Positions 17,833 to 27,552 of a DNA stretch of 64,000 bases are shown in pieces. Under the pieces are notes generated by a model, which was given only the letters and a program-made list of their open reading frames with translations, made no database searches and was not told where the DNA came from. Origin of the DNA: Palleronia sp. THAF1 (lineage in GTDB: Bacteria > Pseudomonadota > Alphaproteobacteria > Rhodobacterales > Rhodobacteraceae); the NCBI RefSeq assembly GCF_009363795.1, contig NZ_CP045420.1, positions 2,399,001-2,463,000 on the forward strand, read 5' to 3'. The stretch's first letter is position 1. Each line of letters starts with the position of its first letter. A program made the position numbers and the translations under genes.

Positions 17833-18510
17833 ATGGCTGGCGAAACGCCCGACATCATCGCACACGAACGGACGGGGACAGGCAAGGGGGCCGCCCGTCA
17901 GGCCCGGCGCGACATGCTCGTGCCCGGCATCGTTTATGGCGGCGAGCAAGATCCACTTCCCATCAATCTGCCCTACAACGAGCTTGTGAAGAAGCTGAAG
18001 GCCGGCCGTTTCCTGGCCACGCTCTTCAATCTCAAGGTCGAAGGCCACGACGACGTGCGCGTCATCTGCCGCAACGTGCAGCGTGACATCGTGAAGGACC
18101 TGCCGGTCCACGTCGATTTCATGCGTCTGCGCCGCAACAGCCGCGTGTCGCTGTATATCCCTGTCGAGGTCATCGACGAGGATGACGCCCCCGGCTTGCA
18201 GTCGGGTGGTGTGCTGACCATGGTGCGCAACGAAGTCGAACTGCGCTGCACCGCGGGCGACATTCCCGAGAAGATTACGGTCTCTCTGGCGGGTAAGGAC
18301 GTGGGCGATTCGATCCACATCTCCGAGGTCACGCTTCCGGAAGGCACGCGTCCGACGATCGACCGCGACTTCGTGATCGCCAACATCCAGCCGCCGTCGG
18401 GTCTGGCCTCTCAGTCCGATGACGAGGACGAGGTTGCACCGGATGAAGTGCCGTCGACCGAGATGGAAGACGGCTCCGAGAACGAGGACGCGGCAGGCGT
18501 CGACCGCTAA
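17833..18510 (+). CDS. rplY: 50S ribosomal protein L25/general stress protein Ctc
   Basis: This 225-residue protein is the long (CTC-type) form of L25, which binds 5S rRNA in the central protuberance of the large subunit. The N-terminal L25 domain (about 1-95) contains [17 protein letters not shown], and the C-terminal beta domain (about 100-190) contains [16 protein letters not shown] and [15 protein letters not shown]. The acidic tail (about 195-225, rich in Asp and Glu) is common in alphaproteobacteria. The ATG follows CAGGAGAACCGAT. A strong terminator lies just downstream. In this group rplY commonly precedes pth; here two sensory genes are inserted between them. Confidence 0.96.
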   Translation: MAGETPDIIAHERTGTGKGAARQARRDMLVPGIVYGGEQDPLPINLPYNELVKKLKAGRFLATLFNLKVEGHDDVRVICRNVQRDIVKDLPVHVDFMRLRRNSRVSLYIPVEVIDEDDAPGLQSGGVLTMVRNEVELRCTAGDIPEKITVSLAGKDVGDSIHISEVTLPEGTRPTIDRDFVIANIQPPSGLASQSDDEDEVAPDEVPSTEMEDGSENEDAAGVDR

Positions 18511-18538
18511 GGTCCAACGTCACGTAACAGCATTCAGG

Positions 18539-18571
18539 AATGGCGCGGGAGACCGCGCCATTTTGCTTTTT
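18539..18571 (+). terminator. Rho-independent terminator of rplY
   Basis: A perfect ten-base-pair stem (AATGGCGCGG with CCGCGCCATT) and GAGA loop is followed by TTGCTTTTT. It lies about 30 bases after the rplY stop and isolates rplY from the sensor kinase gene. Confidence 0.9.
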
Positions 18572-18629
18572 GGCTGTGCGTCTCTATGTAGCCACTTCTG
18601 TACTACGGGACGAAGAAGCCGGTGATTTA

Positions 18630-19697
18630 ATGAAAGAATATATCAACGATCCGGATCAATCGCAGGCCCATCGGACCTTCGATGAACGGGCGAAGGAGGC
18701 GCGGGGCAAAGCCGCTGCGATAGACGGATCGATCTCTGGCGCGTCTGGTGTGCTGTTCGAACAGGCCATGGCGCAGACCCGGATGGCCGTCTGTCTTTCC
18801 GACCCGAACCAAGACGACAATCCGATTGTCTTCGCCAACAAGGCATTCCTCTCGCTGACTGGCTATGAGGAAGACGAGATCGTCGGACATAACTGCCGGT
18901 TCCTGCAGGGACCGAAGACCGACAAGTCGAAGGTCGATCAGATCCGCAAGGCGCTGGAGACCGAGGATGTCATCGTCGTCGAACTTCTCAACTACCGCAA
19001 GGATGGCACCGAATTCTGGAACGCGCTACATCTGGGCCCGATCTACGGACCGGATGGCCAGTTGCTGTACTATTTCGGCTCGCAATGGGACGTCAGCGAT
19101 GTGCATGCCGCACGGGCGGACGAGCTGTATGCCAAGACAGTTGCGCGCGAACTCAGCCACCGGATGAAGAACATGTTCTCGGTCATCGGCGGCTTGGTGA
19201 CCGTAACGGGCCGCACGCGCGGCATTCAAAACGAGGCGGCAGAGATCAACGATCGCATCCGCGCGATGGGCCGCGCCTTCGAGACGACTCTGGACGATGC
19301 GACGCACGGCAACGTGGATTTCCGTTCGGCGGTGAAGGCCGTCGTTGCGCCCTACGATCCCGAGGGGACGCGCATCAAATACGTCGGATCCCGTCTGCGC
19401 GTCAGCCCGAACGCCGTGTCTACCCTGGGCTTGGTGATGCACGAGCTGGCAACGAACGCGATCAAATACGGCGCCCTGTCGAACGACACGGGCACCGTCA
19501 CCGTTTCCTGGTCTGCGGATTCCGAGAACCTGATGGTCGATTGGAAAGAAGCGGGTGCACCCGATATTTCGGAACCCAATCGTACGGGTTCGGGGTTGGG
19601 AATAATCGCGACCTTGCTAAGCGCCAGCGGCGGTCGGATAGAGCCGAAGTGGCAACCGAACGGCTTGCAGATGAGAATTGTGATACCCCATGGCTAA
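18630..19697 (+). CDS. LOV-domain HWE-family sensor histidine kinase
   Basis: This 355-residue soluble sensor kinase has an N-terminal PAS domain of the LOV type (about 45-160) with the photoadduct motif GHNCRFLQG; Cys89 would bond to flavin on blue-light exposure, and N121 lies in the expected flavin contact region. The transmitter is of the HWE/HisKA_2 class: phosphoacceptor His177 in ARELSHRMKNMFS, N-box HELATNAIKYG (Asn276), the WxE motif as DWKEAG (Trp305, Glu307), and G-box GSGLGIIATLL. No membrane segment is present. It overlaps the next response regulator gene by eight bases. ATG chosen after GCCGGTGATTTA. LOV-HWE kinases in alphaproteobacteria often feed the general stress response; that role is inferred here. 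Confidence 0.93.
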   Translation: MKEYINDPDQSQAHRTFDERAKEARGKAAAIDGSISGASGVLFEQAMAQTRMAVCLSDPNQDDNPIVFANKAFLSLTGYEEDEIVGHNCRFLQGPKTDKSKVDQIRKALETEDVIVVELLNYRKDGTEFWNALHLGPIYGPDGQLLYYFGSQWDVSDVHAARADELYAKTVARELSHRMKNMFSVIGGLVTVTGRTRGIQNEAAEINDRIRAMGRAFETTLDDATHGNVDFRSAVKAVVAPYDPEGTRIKYVGSRLRVSPNAVSTLGLVMHELATNAIKYGALSNDTGTVTVSWSADSENLMVDWKEAGAPDISEPNRTGSGLGIIATLLSASGGRIEPKWQPNGLQMRIVIPHG

Positions 19698-20070
19698 TCA
19701 AAGCTCCGGCCCCGTCATCCTGTTGCTGGAGGACGAGCCGATGATCCTGATGGAGCTGTCCTTCGCAGTCGAGGACTTGGGCGCGACCCCTGTTACCGCG
19801 ACCTCGGCGGAGAAAGCCCTGGAGGCCATCGAGGTTGCAATCCCCGATGCGGCGGTGCTTGATTTCAATCTGGGCCGAGGCAAGACATGCCAGGCGGTCA
19901 GCGCTCGTCTGGAGACCTTGGGTGTGCCGTTCGTCCTGCATTCGGGCGATCTGATGCGACAGGGTGAGGTGATCTCGAAGATGCAGGCGGAAGTGATCCC
20001 GAAGCCCTCGGACAGCCGGTACGTCGCCCAACGGGCGCTTGCTCTGGTCAGACAGGACGCCGCCGAATAG
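19690..20070 (+). CDS. Single-domain response regulator
   Basis: This 126-residue protein is a lone receiver domain without output domain. The acidic pocket is Glu14-Asp15 in LLLEDEPM, the phosphoacceptor is Asp58 in AVLDFNLG, the conserved Ser/Thr position is Ser85 in HSGD, and the lysine is Lys105 in IPKPSD. The eight-base overlap with the LOV kinase gene makes it the likely phosphate acceptor of that kinase. With no DNA-binding domain it would act by protein contact or as a phosphate sink, as single-domain regulators paired with HWE kinases often do. Confidence 0.93.
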   Translation: MANQSSGPVILLLEDEPMILMELSFAVEDLGATPVTATSAEKALEAIEVAIPDAAVLDFNLGRGKTCQAVSARLETLGVPFVLHSGDLMRQGEVISKMQAEVIPKPSDSRYVAQRALALVRQDAAE

Positions 20071-20100
20071 AACGGGCGGCGAACGGACAGGAGCAATCTG

Positions 20101-20781
20101 ATGCGACTTTTCGCGGGGCTGGGCAATCCGGGCACGAAATACGCCGGCAACCGGCACAACATCGGCTTCATGGCTGTCGAGCGGATTGCGCAGGACCACG
20201 GCTTCCCGCCGTTCCGTCAGAAATTTCAGGGGATGGTCAGCGAAGGCCGATTGGGCGACGAACGCATCGTTCTGCTGATGCCGCAGACTTTCATGAACCT
20301 GTCCGGTCAATCCGTCGCTGCCGCCGCGCGCTTTCACAAGCTGGACGTGACCGATGTGGTTGTCTTCCATGATGAGATCGACCTCGCCCCCGGAAAGCTG
20401 AAGTGCAAAACCGGCGGCGGCCACGCAGGCCACAACGGTCTGCGCTCGATCCACCAGCACATGGGGCCGGATTATGGGCGTGTGCGCATGGGCGTGGGTC
20501 ATCCGGGCCACAAGGATGCCGTTCCCGGCTACGTGCTGCGTGATTTCGCTAAGGCGGATGAGGCCTGGCTGGACGACATGCTGCGCGGCGTGTCCGACGG
20601 CGCAGAGGCGCTGGCGCGAGGCGACACGGGCGCGTTTTCGAACGCCGTCGCCCTGCGCCTGAACCCGCCGCGCCCCTCGACCGGGACGGCGAAACCGAAG
20701 CAAGATTCCAAGCCAGAGCCGCAGCCGGAGCCGGTGGATGACCGGTCTGCGATGCAGAAGCTGATGGATCGCTTTCGCTAA
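20101..20781 (+). CDS. pth: Peptidyl-tRNA hydrolase
   Basis: Pth releases tRNA from peptidyl-tRNA that drops off the ribosome. The protein is 226 residues. The catalytic histidine lies in NRHNIGFMAVE near residue 20, and the conserved aspartate in VVFHDEIDL. Other conserved parts are MPQTFMNLSGQSV and GGGHAGHNGLRSI. The last 35 residues are a proline- and lysine-rich tail (KPKQDSKPEPQPEP) beyond the usual fold, as in other Rhodobacterales. It is 30 bases after the response regulator gene with GGACAGGAGCAATCTG upstream, so it may be cotranscribed with the sensory pair. Confidence 0.97.
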   Translation: MRLFAGLGNPGTKYAGNRHNIGFMAVERIAQDHGFPPFRQKFQGMVSEGRLGDERIVLLMPQTFMNLSGQSVAAAARFHKLDVTDVVVFHDEIDLAPGKLKCKTGGGHAGHNGLRSIHQHMGPDYGRVRMGVGHPGHKDAVPGYVLRDFAKADEAWLDDMLRGVSDGAEALARGDTGAFSNAVALRLNPPRPSTGTAKPKQDSKPEPQPEPVDDRSAMQKLMDRFR

Positions 20782-20788
20782 GCGATGA

Positions 20789-20848
20789 TGGGGGCCCTGC
20801 CCCCGGTGCTGACGCACCTCCCCCGAGGTATTTTTGGAACGATGAAGC
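20789..20848 (+). repeat. Intergenic repeat, copy C
   Basis: A GGGGGCCCTGCCCCC hairpin, a spacer, then CCCCGA and the core GGTATTTTTGGAACGATGAAG follow the pth stop. The core is identical to copy B. It probably ends the pth transcript. Confidence 0.85.
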
Positions 20849-20910
20849 CGACGCGGTGGCACGACATGGCGCGCGGTCTACCCTACATAGCGCAGACCAA
20901 GGAGCGACCC

Positions 20911-21282
20911 ATGAATATCGACGACCCGGTGAACGTGCGCGGTGGTAAGTTGGAAGCCTGCGGGATGGATCCCGTCACCGGCTTCTTCCGCGACGGCCAC
21001 TGCAACGCCTGCACCGAAGATCAGGGCAGCCACACCGTCTGCGCCGTAATGACCGAGGAGTTTCTGGCGCTGTCGAAATACCTTGGCAACGACCTGTCGA
21101 CCCCCCGCCCCGAATTCGGCTTTGCCGGGCTGAAGGCAGGCGATCGCTGGTGCCTGTGTGCCTCACGCTTCCTGCAGGCCGCAGAAGAAGGCGCGGGGCC
21201 GAAGGTGCATCTGGGGGCCACGCACAAGCGAGCGCTGGATGTCGTGCCGCTCGACGTGCTGGAAGCGCACGCCGAGGGCTGA
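20911..21282 (+). CDS. DUF2237 family protein
   Basis: This 123-residue soluble protein belongs to the DUF2237 family: it has the opening KLEACGMDPVTGFFRDGHC, the cysteine motif NACTEDQGSHTVCA, and the later SKYLGNDLSTPRPEFGFAGL and DRWCLCASRF. Function is unknown for the family. The conserved cysteines (four or more) could bind metal or form disulfides. The ATG is preceded by AAGGAGCGACCC; an open frame reaches further up but runs through repeat C. It is convergent with trpB, four bases away. Confidence 0.85.
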   Translation: MNIDDPVNVRGGKLEACGMDPVTGFFRDGHCNACTEDQGSHTVCAVMTEEFLALSKYLGNDLSTPRPEFGFAGLKAGDRWCLCASRFLQAAEEGAGPKVHLGATHKRALDVVPLDVLEAHAEG

Positions 21283-21286
21283 GCGA

Positions 21287-22519
<1,233 letters not shown>

Positions 22520-22586
22520 GGTGCGGCGCTCCCTTTGGCTGGTGGTCAGCGATAGCGTTAGCGCGCGGCGGCGGCAAGCGGGCGGG

Positions 22587-22904
22587 TTAGCGCAGGCGGC
22601 GGCGGATCATGCTGGCGCGACGGCGCAGACGGATCAGCACTGTGGTGACCATCGGACGGAGCGACGGCACGTCGATAGCCAACAGCAGCAGACCCAGCGG
22701 CAGCATCCACAAGCCGAAGACAGGCAGAATCGCGAGCAGGCTTCCAAGGACCAAAAGGATACCCAACGGAATACGGATGATCGCGATGCTGGGGCGACGC
22801 AGGACCGGGACAACACGTTGCGCTTGAGGCACGATGCGGGCAAGCGCATCAAGCTGCCGGTCGAGCCTTCGGCGTAGGCGGTCGCGTCTTCGGTTATCGG
22901 TCAT
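22587..22904 (-). CDS. Small arginine-rich membrane protein (unknown function)
   Basis: This 105-residue protein has Arg-rich ends and a central hydrophobic hairpin (about residues 41-80) with [20 protein letters not shown] and a second segment ending LLLLAIDVP. Both ends should face the cytoplasm by the positive-inside rule. It resembles PGPGW-like small transmembrane proteins, but I am not certain of the family. It lies between trpF and trpB in the same orientation and may belong to that transcript. No catalytic residues are apparent. Confidence 0.65.
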   Translation of the reverse strand: MTDNRRRDRLRRRLDRQLDALARIVPQAQRVVPVLRRPSIAIIRIPLGILLVLGSLLAILPVFGLWMLPLGLLLLAIDVPSLRPMVTTVLIRLRRRASMIRRRLR

Positions 22905-22935
22905 CGATTGCAGCTAGATACGGGCGTGCTGTCTT

Positions 22936-23268
22936 TCAATCCGCACGTCCGGCACGAAGCCAAACGGCGCGAGCCTCGGCGAACGACGGCACCACATCCG
23001 ATGGATAGCGGTGAAAACGGGACGCCAAGGCGACCTTCGAAATTTCACGCATGGCTTGGAGATGCGCACCGGTACGGGCGTAATCCTGCATCGCCGCTGT
23101 ATCCTGCCAGACTGTCAGCGACCACGCGCGCACGCCAAAAAGATGCGTGGCTGCATGAAGGTTGCCCGGATGCGCCGAAGCTTGCTTCAACGAGTCCTGC
23201 GACAAAGCGATGAAGCGCCCCAGCCGCAGCGGATGCGGCATCAGGCCCCCGACCGCGACAATCGGCAC
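22936..23268 (-). CDS. ABM/DUF3291-like dimeric alpha-beta barrel protein (hypothetical)
   Basis: This 110-residue soluble protein begins with a likely beta strand (PIVAVGGLMPHP) and contains HLFGVRAWSLTVWQDTAAMQDY and HLQAMREISK, which look like the strands and helix of an antibiotic-biosynthesis-monooxygenase or DUF3291-type ferredoxin fold. Function is unknown. The first codon is GTG three bases after the trpF stop; an ATG nine codons in is an alternative but would cut the first strand. It is probably cotranscribed with trpF. Confidence 0.6.
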   Translation of the reverse strand: MPIVAVGGLMPHPLRLGRFIALSQDSLKQASAHPGNLHAATHLFGVRAWSLTVWQDTAAMQDYARTGAHLQAMREISKVALASRFHRYPSDVVPSFAEARAVWLRAGRAD

Positions 23269-23271
23269 GGC

Positions 23272-23916
23272 CTAACCGTCCCGAAGGGCCGCACCGAAGG
23301 CGGCAATGCGGGCGCCATCCTTCACGCCGGGGGCGCTTTCGACGCCGGATGACACATCGACCTGCCGCGCGCCCGTCATCGCCACGGCCTGCGCCACGTT
23401 ATCGGGCGTCAGTCCACCCGCCAGCATCCACGGCTTGGACCATTCCCGTCCGGCGATCAGATGCCAGTCGAAGGCCAGCCCGTTGCCGCCCGGAAGGTCG
23501 GCCCCCTTGGGTGGCTTGGCGTCGATCAGGAGCTGATCGGCCACCGCCTCAAAGGCGGGGATCGCATCAAGATCGTCCGCGTCCGCCACGCCGAGCGCCT
23601 TCATCACGGGCAAGCCGTAGCGTGTGCGCACTTCGGCCACACGTTCGGGCGTTTCCGAGCCGTGAAGCTGCAGCATGTCCAGGGGCACGGCGTCGGTCAG
23701 CGCATCCAACGCCGCATCGTCCGCGTTGACCGTCAGTGCGACCTTCGCCACGCCAACGGGCACCGACAGCGCCATGTCGCGCGCAACCTCCAGCGACAGG
23801 TGCCGGGGGGATTTGGGAAAGAAAACGAAGCCCAGATAGGTCGCGCCTGCCGCGATGGCGGCGGGAATGTCGGCCGGATCGGTCAGCCCGCAGAATTTGA
23901 TGCGGGTGGTGCTCAA
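23272..23916 (-). CDS. trpF: Phosphoribosylanthranilate isomerase
   Basis: TrpF converts N-(5-phosphoribosyl)anthranilate to the ribulose form in tryptophan synthesis. The 214-residue TIM-barrel protein opens with [13 protein letters not shown], where Cys is the catalytic base, and has [13 protein letters not shown] and the late [14 protein letters not shown] and [15 protein letters not shown] (catalytic Asp and phosphate-binding region). It overlaps lapA by four bases (ATGA) and precedes the small ABM-like gene, so it lies inside a lapA-trpF-x-y-trpB unit. Confidence 0.97.
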   Translation of the reverse strand: MSTTRIKFCGLTDPADIPAAIAAGATYLGFVFFPKSPRHLSLEVARDMALSVPVGVAKVALTVNADDAALDALTDAVPLDMLQLHGSETPERVAEVRTRYGLPVMKALGVADADDLDAIPAFEAVADQLLIDAKPPKGADLPGGNGLAFDWHLIAGREWSKPWMLAGGLTPDNVAQAVAMTGARQVDVSSGVESAPGVKDGARIAAFGAALRDG

Positions 23917-24284
23917 GATGCGCGGCGCGTGGGTGTCGAGCCGTCTTCCAGCAGGGCGAGAATATCGTTGCCCTTGCCGGGCTTTTCGCGCTTCATCTGC
24001 GTCACTTCACGCTCCAGCACCTCACGCTCGCGGCGTTCGGTGCGGGCGGCTCGGCGGTGCTTATGCTCGCGCGCATACTCCCACAGGAAACCGATCAGAA
24101 GGCCTACGACGACGGCACCAAGTATGACGACGAACATCGGCAGCGTGATCGTCCAGCTGATCCCCATGAAGCCCGCCATCGCCTCTGGAAGGACCCGCAA
24201 CGTCACCTCCTGCGCGTTGGCCAGTGCCACGATCAGCAACAAGATGGCGACAATCGCCAGCAAAACAAATTTAACGATACGCAT
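23913..24284 (-). CDS. lapA: LapA-domain (DUF1049) inner-membrane protein
   Basis: This 123-residue protein has two membrane segments (about residues 3-23 and 42-67) followed by a charged helical tail ([18 protein letters not shown]), the layout of LapA/DUF1049 proteins, which in enterobacteria help regulate lipopolysaccharide assembly together with LapB. The role in this group is not established. The ATG of [14 protein letters not shown] is nine bases from the ihfB stop and the stop overlaps the trpF start, so it is the link between the ihfB and trpF parts of the operon. Confidence 0.85.
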   Translation of the reverse strand: MRIVKFVLLAIVAILLLIVALANAQEVTLRVLPEAMAGFMGISWTITLPMFVVILGAVVVGLLIGFLWEYAREHKHRRAARTERREREVLEREVTQMKREKPGKGNDILALLEDGSTPTRRAS

Positions 24285-24292
24285 AGTCGTCT

Positions 24293-24574
24293 TCACTCCC
24301 CGTTCAGGCGATCCCTGAGTAGCTTGCCCGCCTTGAAGAAGGGCACGTGTTTTTCTTCGACCTGCACGGCTTCGCCCGTGCGAGGGTTTCGGCCCTGTCG
24401 CGCATCGCGCTTCTTGACCGAAAACGCGCCAAAGCCGCGAAGCTCGACACGGTTGCCTTGGCACATGGCGTCCACAATCTCTTCGAAGATCGTGTTCACC
24501 ACCCGCTCGACATCGCGCAACGTAAGGTGCGGATTCTCTTCGGCCGCCTTTTGGATCAATTCGGAGCGTATCAT
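24293..24574 (-). CDS. ihfB: Integration host factor subunit beta
   Basis: IhfB pairs with IhfA to form a sequence-specific DNA-bending protein. The 93-residue protein has the family pattern: [20 protein letters not shown], the dimer helix [16 protein letters not shown], and the beta-arm [19 protein letters not shown], where the conserved proline would intercalate into DNA. The start is set by MIRSEL; upstream in-frame codons run into non-coding sequence. The location downstream of rpsA is widespread in proteobacteria. A terminator separates it from rpsA, so it needs its own promoter in the 180-base gap. Confidence 0.95.
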   Translation of the reverse strand: MIRSELIQKAAEENPHLTLRDVERVVNTIFEEIVDAMCQGNRVELRGFGAFSVKKRDARQGRNPRTGEAVQVEEKHVPFFKAGKLLRDRLNGE

Positions 24575-24694
24575 TCTGGCACGTCCTTCGACTTTCGCAT
24601 CGATTTCTGTTCGACGCATGGGAGCATCGGCATAAGGCCGGGAATTCGAAACGCAATCGTGATCGATGTTATAGCCTTATCGCTGACAAGGCAC

Positions 24695-24726
24695 GAAAAA
24701 ACCCCCGCAGCTTACGCCACGGGGGT
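24695..24726 (-). terminator. Rho-independent terminator of rpsA
   Basis: On the minus strand ACCCCCG pairs with CGGGGGT around a 12-base loop and is followed directly by TTTTTTC. It lies about 30 bases after the rpsA stop and fits a classic intrinsic terminator. Confidence 0.93.
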
Positions 24727-24756
24727 AATTTTCAGCGATTTTTCGCGGGTTGCGGA

Positions 24757-26436
24757 TCAGTCGTCGTCGCGATTCAGGGCAGCGCCCAGGATATCGCCCA
24801 ACGATGCACCCGAATCAGACGAGCCATACTGCTCGACCGCTTCCTTCTCTTCCGCGATCTCGCGCGCCTTGATCGACAGACCCAGACGACGGGACTTCTG
24901 ATCGACGTTCGTGACGCGCACGTCCAGCTTGTCGCCGACGCCGAAACGCTCGGGGCGCTGCTCGGAACGATCACGCGACAGGTCGGAGCGACGGATGAAG
25001 GACTTCATGCCCTCGTACTCGACCTCGATGCCGCCGTCTTCGATCGCCGTGACTTCCACGGTGATGATCGAGCCGCGCGACACGCCGCCGACCACGTCCG
25101 AGAAGCTGTCGTCGGTGGCCTTCATCGAGAGCGAAATCCGCTCTTTCTCGACGTCGACTTCCGTGACGACCGCGTTCACCACGTCACCCTTGTGGAAACG
25201 CTGGATGGCTTCTTCGCCACGCTCGTCCCACGAGATGTCGGACAGGTGGACCATGCCGTCGATGTCGTTGTCGAGACCCACGAACAGACCGAATTCGGTG
25301 ATGTTCTTGATCTCGCCTTCGACCGGCGTGCCCTCGGGGTGGGTTTCCGCGAAGACTTCCCACGGGTTGCGCTGGGTCTGCTTGAGACCAAGCGAGACGC
25401 GACGCTTCTGGCTGTCGATCTCGAGCACCATGACCTCGACCTCTTGCGAGGTGGACACGATCTTGCCCGGGTGGACGTTCTTCTTGGTCCACGACATTTC
25501 CGACACGTGGACAAGGCCTTCGACGCCCGGCTCTAGTTCTACGAATGCACCGTAGTCGGTGATGTTCGTCACGCGGCCCTGGTGATGGCTGTCCAGCGGG
25601 AACTTTGCTTCGACGGTATCCCACGGATCGTCCTGCAGCTGCTTCATGCCCAGGCTGATACGGTGGGTTTCCTTGTTGATCTTGATGACCTGCACCTTGA
25701 TCGTCTCGCCGATGGTGACGATCTCGGACGGGTGGTTGACCCGGCGCCACGCCATGTCGGTGACGTGCAGCAGACCGTCGACACCGCCAAGGTCCACGAA
25801 CGCACCGTATTCGGTGATGTTCTTGACCACACCGTCCACGGCCTGACCTTCGGCGAGGTTCGCGATGACCTCTGCACGCTGTTCGGCACGGGACTCTTCC
25901 AGGATCGCACGGCGCGACACCACGATGTTGCCGCGACGGCGGTCCATCTTGAGGATCTGGAACGGCTGCTTGAGACCCATAAGCGGGCCCGCATCGCGCA
26001 CGGGGCGCACATCGACCTGAGAGCCGGGCAGGAACGCAACGGCGCCGCCCAGATCCACGGTGAAGCCACCTTTGACACGGCCGAAGATCGCACCGTCGAC
26101 GCGGTTCTCGTCGGCGTAGGCTTTTTCCAGACGGTCCCACGCGGCTTCGCGGCGGGCCATTTCATGCGAAATGACGGCTTCGCCGCGGGCGTTCTCGACC
26201 TGGCGAAGATAAACTTCGACCTCGTCACCGACGTTGATTTCGGGGGCTTCGCCGGGTTGGGCGAATTCCTTGAGATCGACGCGGCCTTCCATCTTGTAGC
26301 CGACGTCGATGATGGCTTGTCCTGCCTCGATGGCGAGGACCTTGCCTTTGACAACCGAACCTTCGTCCGGAGTGTCGATGTCGAAGCTTTCGTTCAGGAG
26401 GGCTTCGAATTCCTCCATGGATGCGTTTTGAGCCAT
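24757..26436 (-). CDS. rpsA: 30S ribosomal protein S1
   Basis: S1 binds mRNA and helps start translation on the small subunit. The 559-residue protein contains six S1 (OB-fold) repeats, seen as repeated GxVxNITxYGAFVDL-type segments, for example VVKNITEYGAFVDLGG, VTNITDYGAFVELEPG and IKNITEFGLFVGLD. The N-terminus SMEEFEALLNESFD is the usual start. The start codon is preceded by AAAGGAAATCATAGGCCAC. In most alphaproteobacteria cmk is directly upstream; here kduD and a terminator intervene, so rpsA has its own promoter. Confidence 0.98.
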   Translation of the reverse strand: MAQNASMEEFEALLNESFDIDTPDEGSVVKGKVLAIEAGQAIIDVGYKMEGRVDLKEFAQPGEAPEINVGDEVEVYLRQVENARGEAVISHEMARREAAWDRLEKAYADENRVDGAIFGRVKGGFTVDLGGAVAFLPGSQVDVRPVRDAGPLMGLKQPFQILKMDRRRGNIVVSRRAILEESRAEQRAEVIANLAEGQAVDGVVKNITEYGAFVDLGGVDGLLHVTDMAWRRVNHPSEIVTIGETIKVQVIKINKETHRISLGMKQLQDDPWDTVEAKFPLDSHHQGRVTNITDYGAFVELEPGVEGLVHVSEMSWTKKNVHPGKIVSTSQEVEVMVLEIDSQKRRVSLGLKQTQRNPWEVFAETHPEGTPVEGEIKNITEFGLFVGLDNDIDGMVHLSDISWDERGEEAIQRFHKGDVVNAVVTEVDVEKERISLSMKATDDSFSDVVGGVSRGSIITVEVTAIEDGGIEVEYEGMKSFIRRSDLSRDRSEQRPERFGVGDKLDVRVTNVDQKSRRLGLSIKAREIAEEKEAVEQYGSSDSGASLGDILGAALNRDDD

Positions 26437-26527
26437 GTGGCCTATGATTTCCTTTTAGCGGTTTATACTGGCCGTGCGGTTGTCTCCGCCGGTCTTGGGT
26501 TGGTCAGGACAGGGGGAACGCGGATGA

Positions 26528-26553
26528 TAAAAAGGGCCGGTAAAACCGACCCT
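26528..26553 (-). terminator. Rho-independent terminator downstream of kduD
   Basis: On the minus strand AGGGTCGGT pairs with ACCGGCCCT around a short TTT loop, with one G-U pair, and is followed by TTTTTAT. It lies between the kduD stop and rpsA start. The rest of this 281-base gap shows no gene; the rpsA promoter must lie in the last 90 bases. Confidence 0.88.
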
Positions 26554-26717
26554 GCCCACGTCCGGGATCGTTCCGCCCCTTCGACGGTGTGGCAGATACG
26601 CCAGCTCGCCTCGTTTGGCAAGCGCGGTGACGGGTGTCTGACCGTTTACGGGGTCCGCGGCTGATGGACCGTTCTTCTGCACGGCGCGAAGATAGCGACC
26701 CTAACCGCCACGACAGG

Positions 26718-27479
26718 CTACCGCCCCATCCAGCCGCCATCGACGGTCAGGATCTCTCCGTTCACGTAGTCCGACGCGGCGGAGCACAGGAAGACAGCAG
26801 GGCCACCAAAGTCGGCAGGCGTACCCCAACGGCCCGCAGGGATGCGCGACAGGATCGCGTCCGAGCGATCGGGGTCGTCCTGCAGCGCCTGCGTGTTGTC
26901 GGTGGCGACGTAGCCGGGCGCGATGGCGTTCACGTTCACGCCCTGCCCCGCCCATTCGTTCGACAGAGCCTTCGTCAGCTGCGCGATACCACCCTTGGAC
27001 GCCGCGTAGCCCGGCACCGTTATTCCACCTTGGAACGACAGAAGCGAGGCGATGAAGACGATCTTGCCCTGCCCGCGCGCCAGCATCCCGCGCCCGATCT
27101 CTCGGCTTAGGACGAACTGGGCGGACAGGTTCACCTCTATCACCTCGTCCCACAGCGCATCGGGGTGCGTCGCCGCGGGTTCACGGCGAATGGTGCCCGC
27201 GTTGTTGATCAGGATGTCGGGAGTGGTGCCGTCTTCTTCTATCTTTCGCGCGAAGTCCGTCACCGCCGTGCGATCCGAGAAGTCGCACTGATGCGAGGTA
27301 AAACGGCGGCCCATCGCGGTGACCGCCTGCTCAACCTCGCTGCCCGCTTCTAGCGAAGCGCTGACGCCCACAATGTCCGCCCCTGCCGTCGCCAGAGCTT
27401 CGGCAATCGCACGCCCGATCCCCCGTTTGCAGCCGGTGACGAGCGCGGTCTTGCCGGTCAGATCGAATGGGTTGGTCAT
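26718..27479 (-). CDS. kduD: 2-dehydro-3-deoxy-D-gluconate 5-dehydrogenase (SDR family)
   Basis: This 253-residue short-chain dehydrogenase matches KduD, which interconverts 2,5-diketo-3-deoxygluconate and 2-keto-3-deoxygluconate with NAD(H) in pectin/uronate breakdown. The cofactor loop is TGCKRGIGRAIA, the NNAG motif is INNAGTIRREPA, the active-site YxxxK is YAASKGG, and the C-terminus GEILTVDGGWMGR is characteristic. The start MTNPFDLTGK is preferred over a codon nine triplets upstream. It sits alone between cmk and rpsA, without the usual uronate pathway partners, so assignment by subfamily has some uncertainty. Confidence 0.85.
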   Translation of the reverse strand: MTNPFDLTGKTALVTGCKRGIGRAIAEALATAGADIVGVSASLEAGSEVEQAVTAMGRRFTSHQCDFSDRTAVTDFARKIEEDGTTPDILINNAGTIRREPAATHPDALWDEVIEVNLSAQFVLSREIGRGMLARGQGKIVFIASLLSFQGGITVPGYAASKGGIAQLTKALSNEWAGQGVNVNAIAPGYVATDNTQALQDDPDRSDAILSRIPAGRWGTPADFGGPAVFLCSAASDYVNGEILTVDGGWMGR

Positions 27480-27552
27480 GGCGGTCTCCGGTTCAGTGAC
27501 GATCAACGCGGGCGGGCGCTTCGGTTTGTGGCGTGCTGGGCGAGGCTATCGC

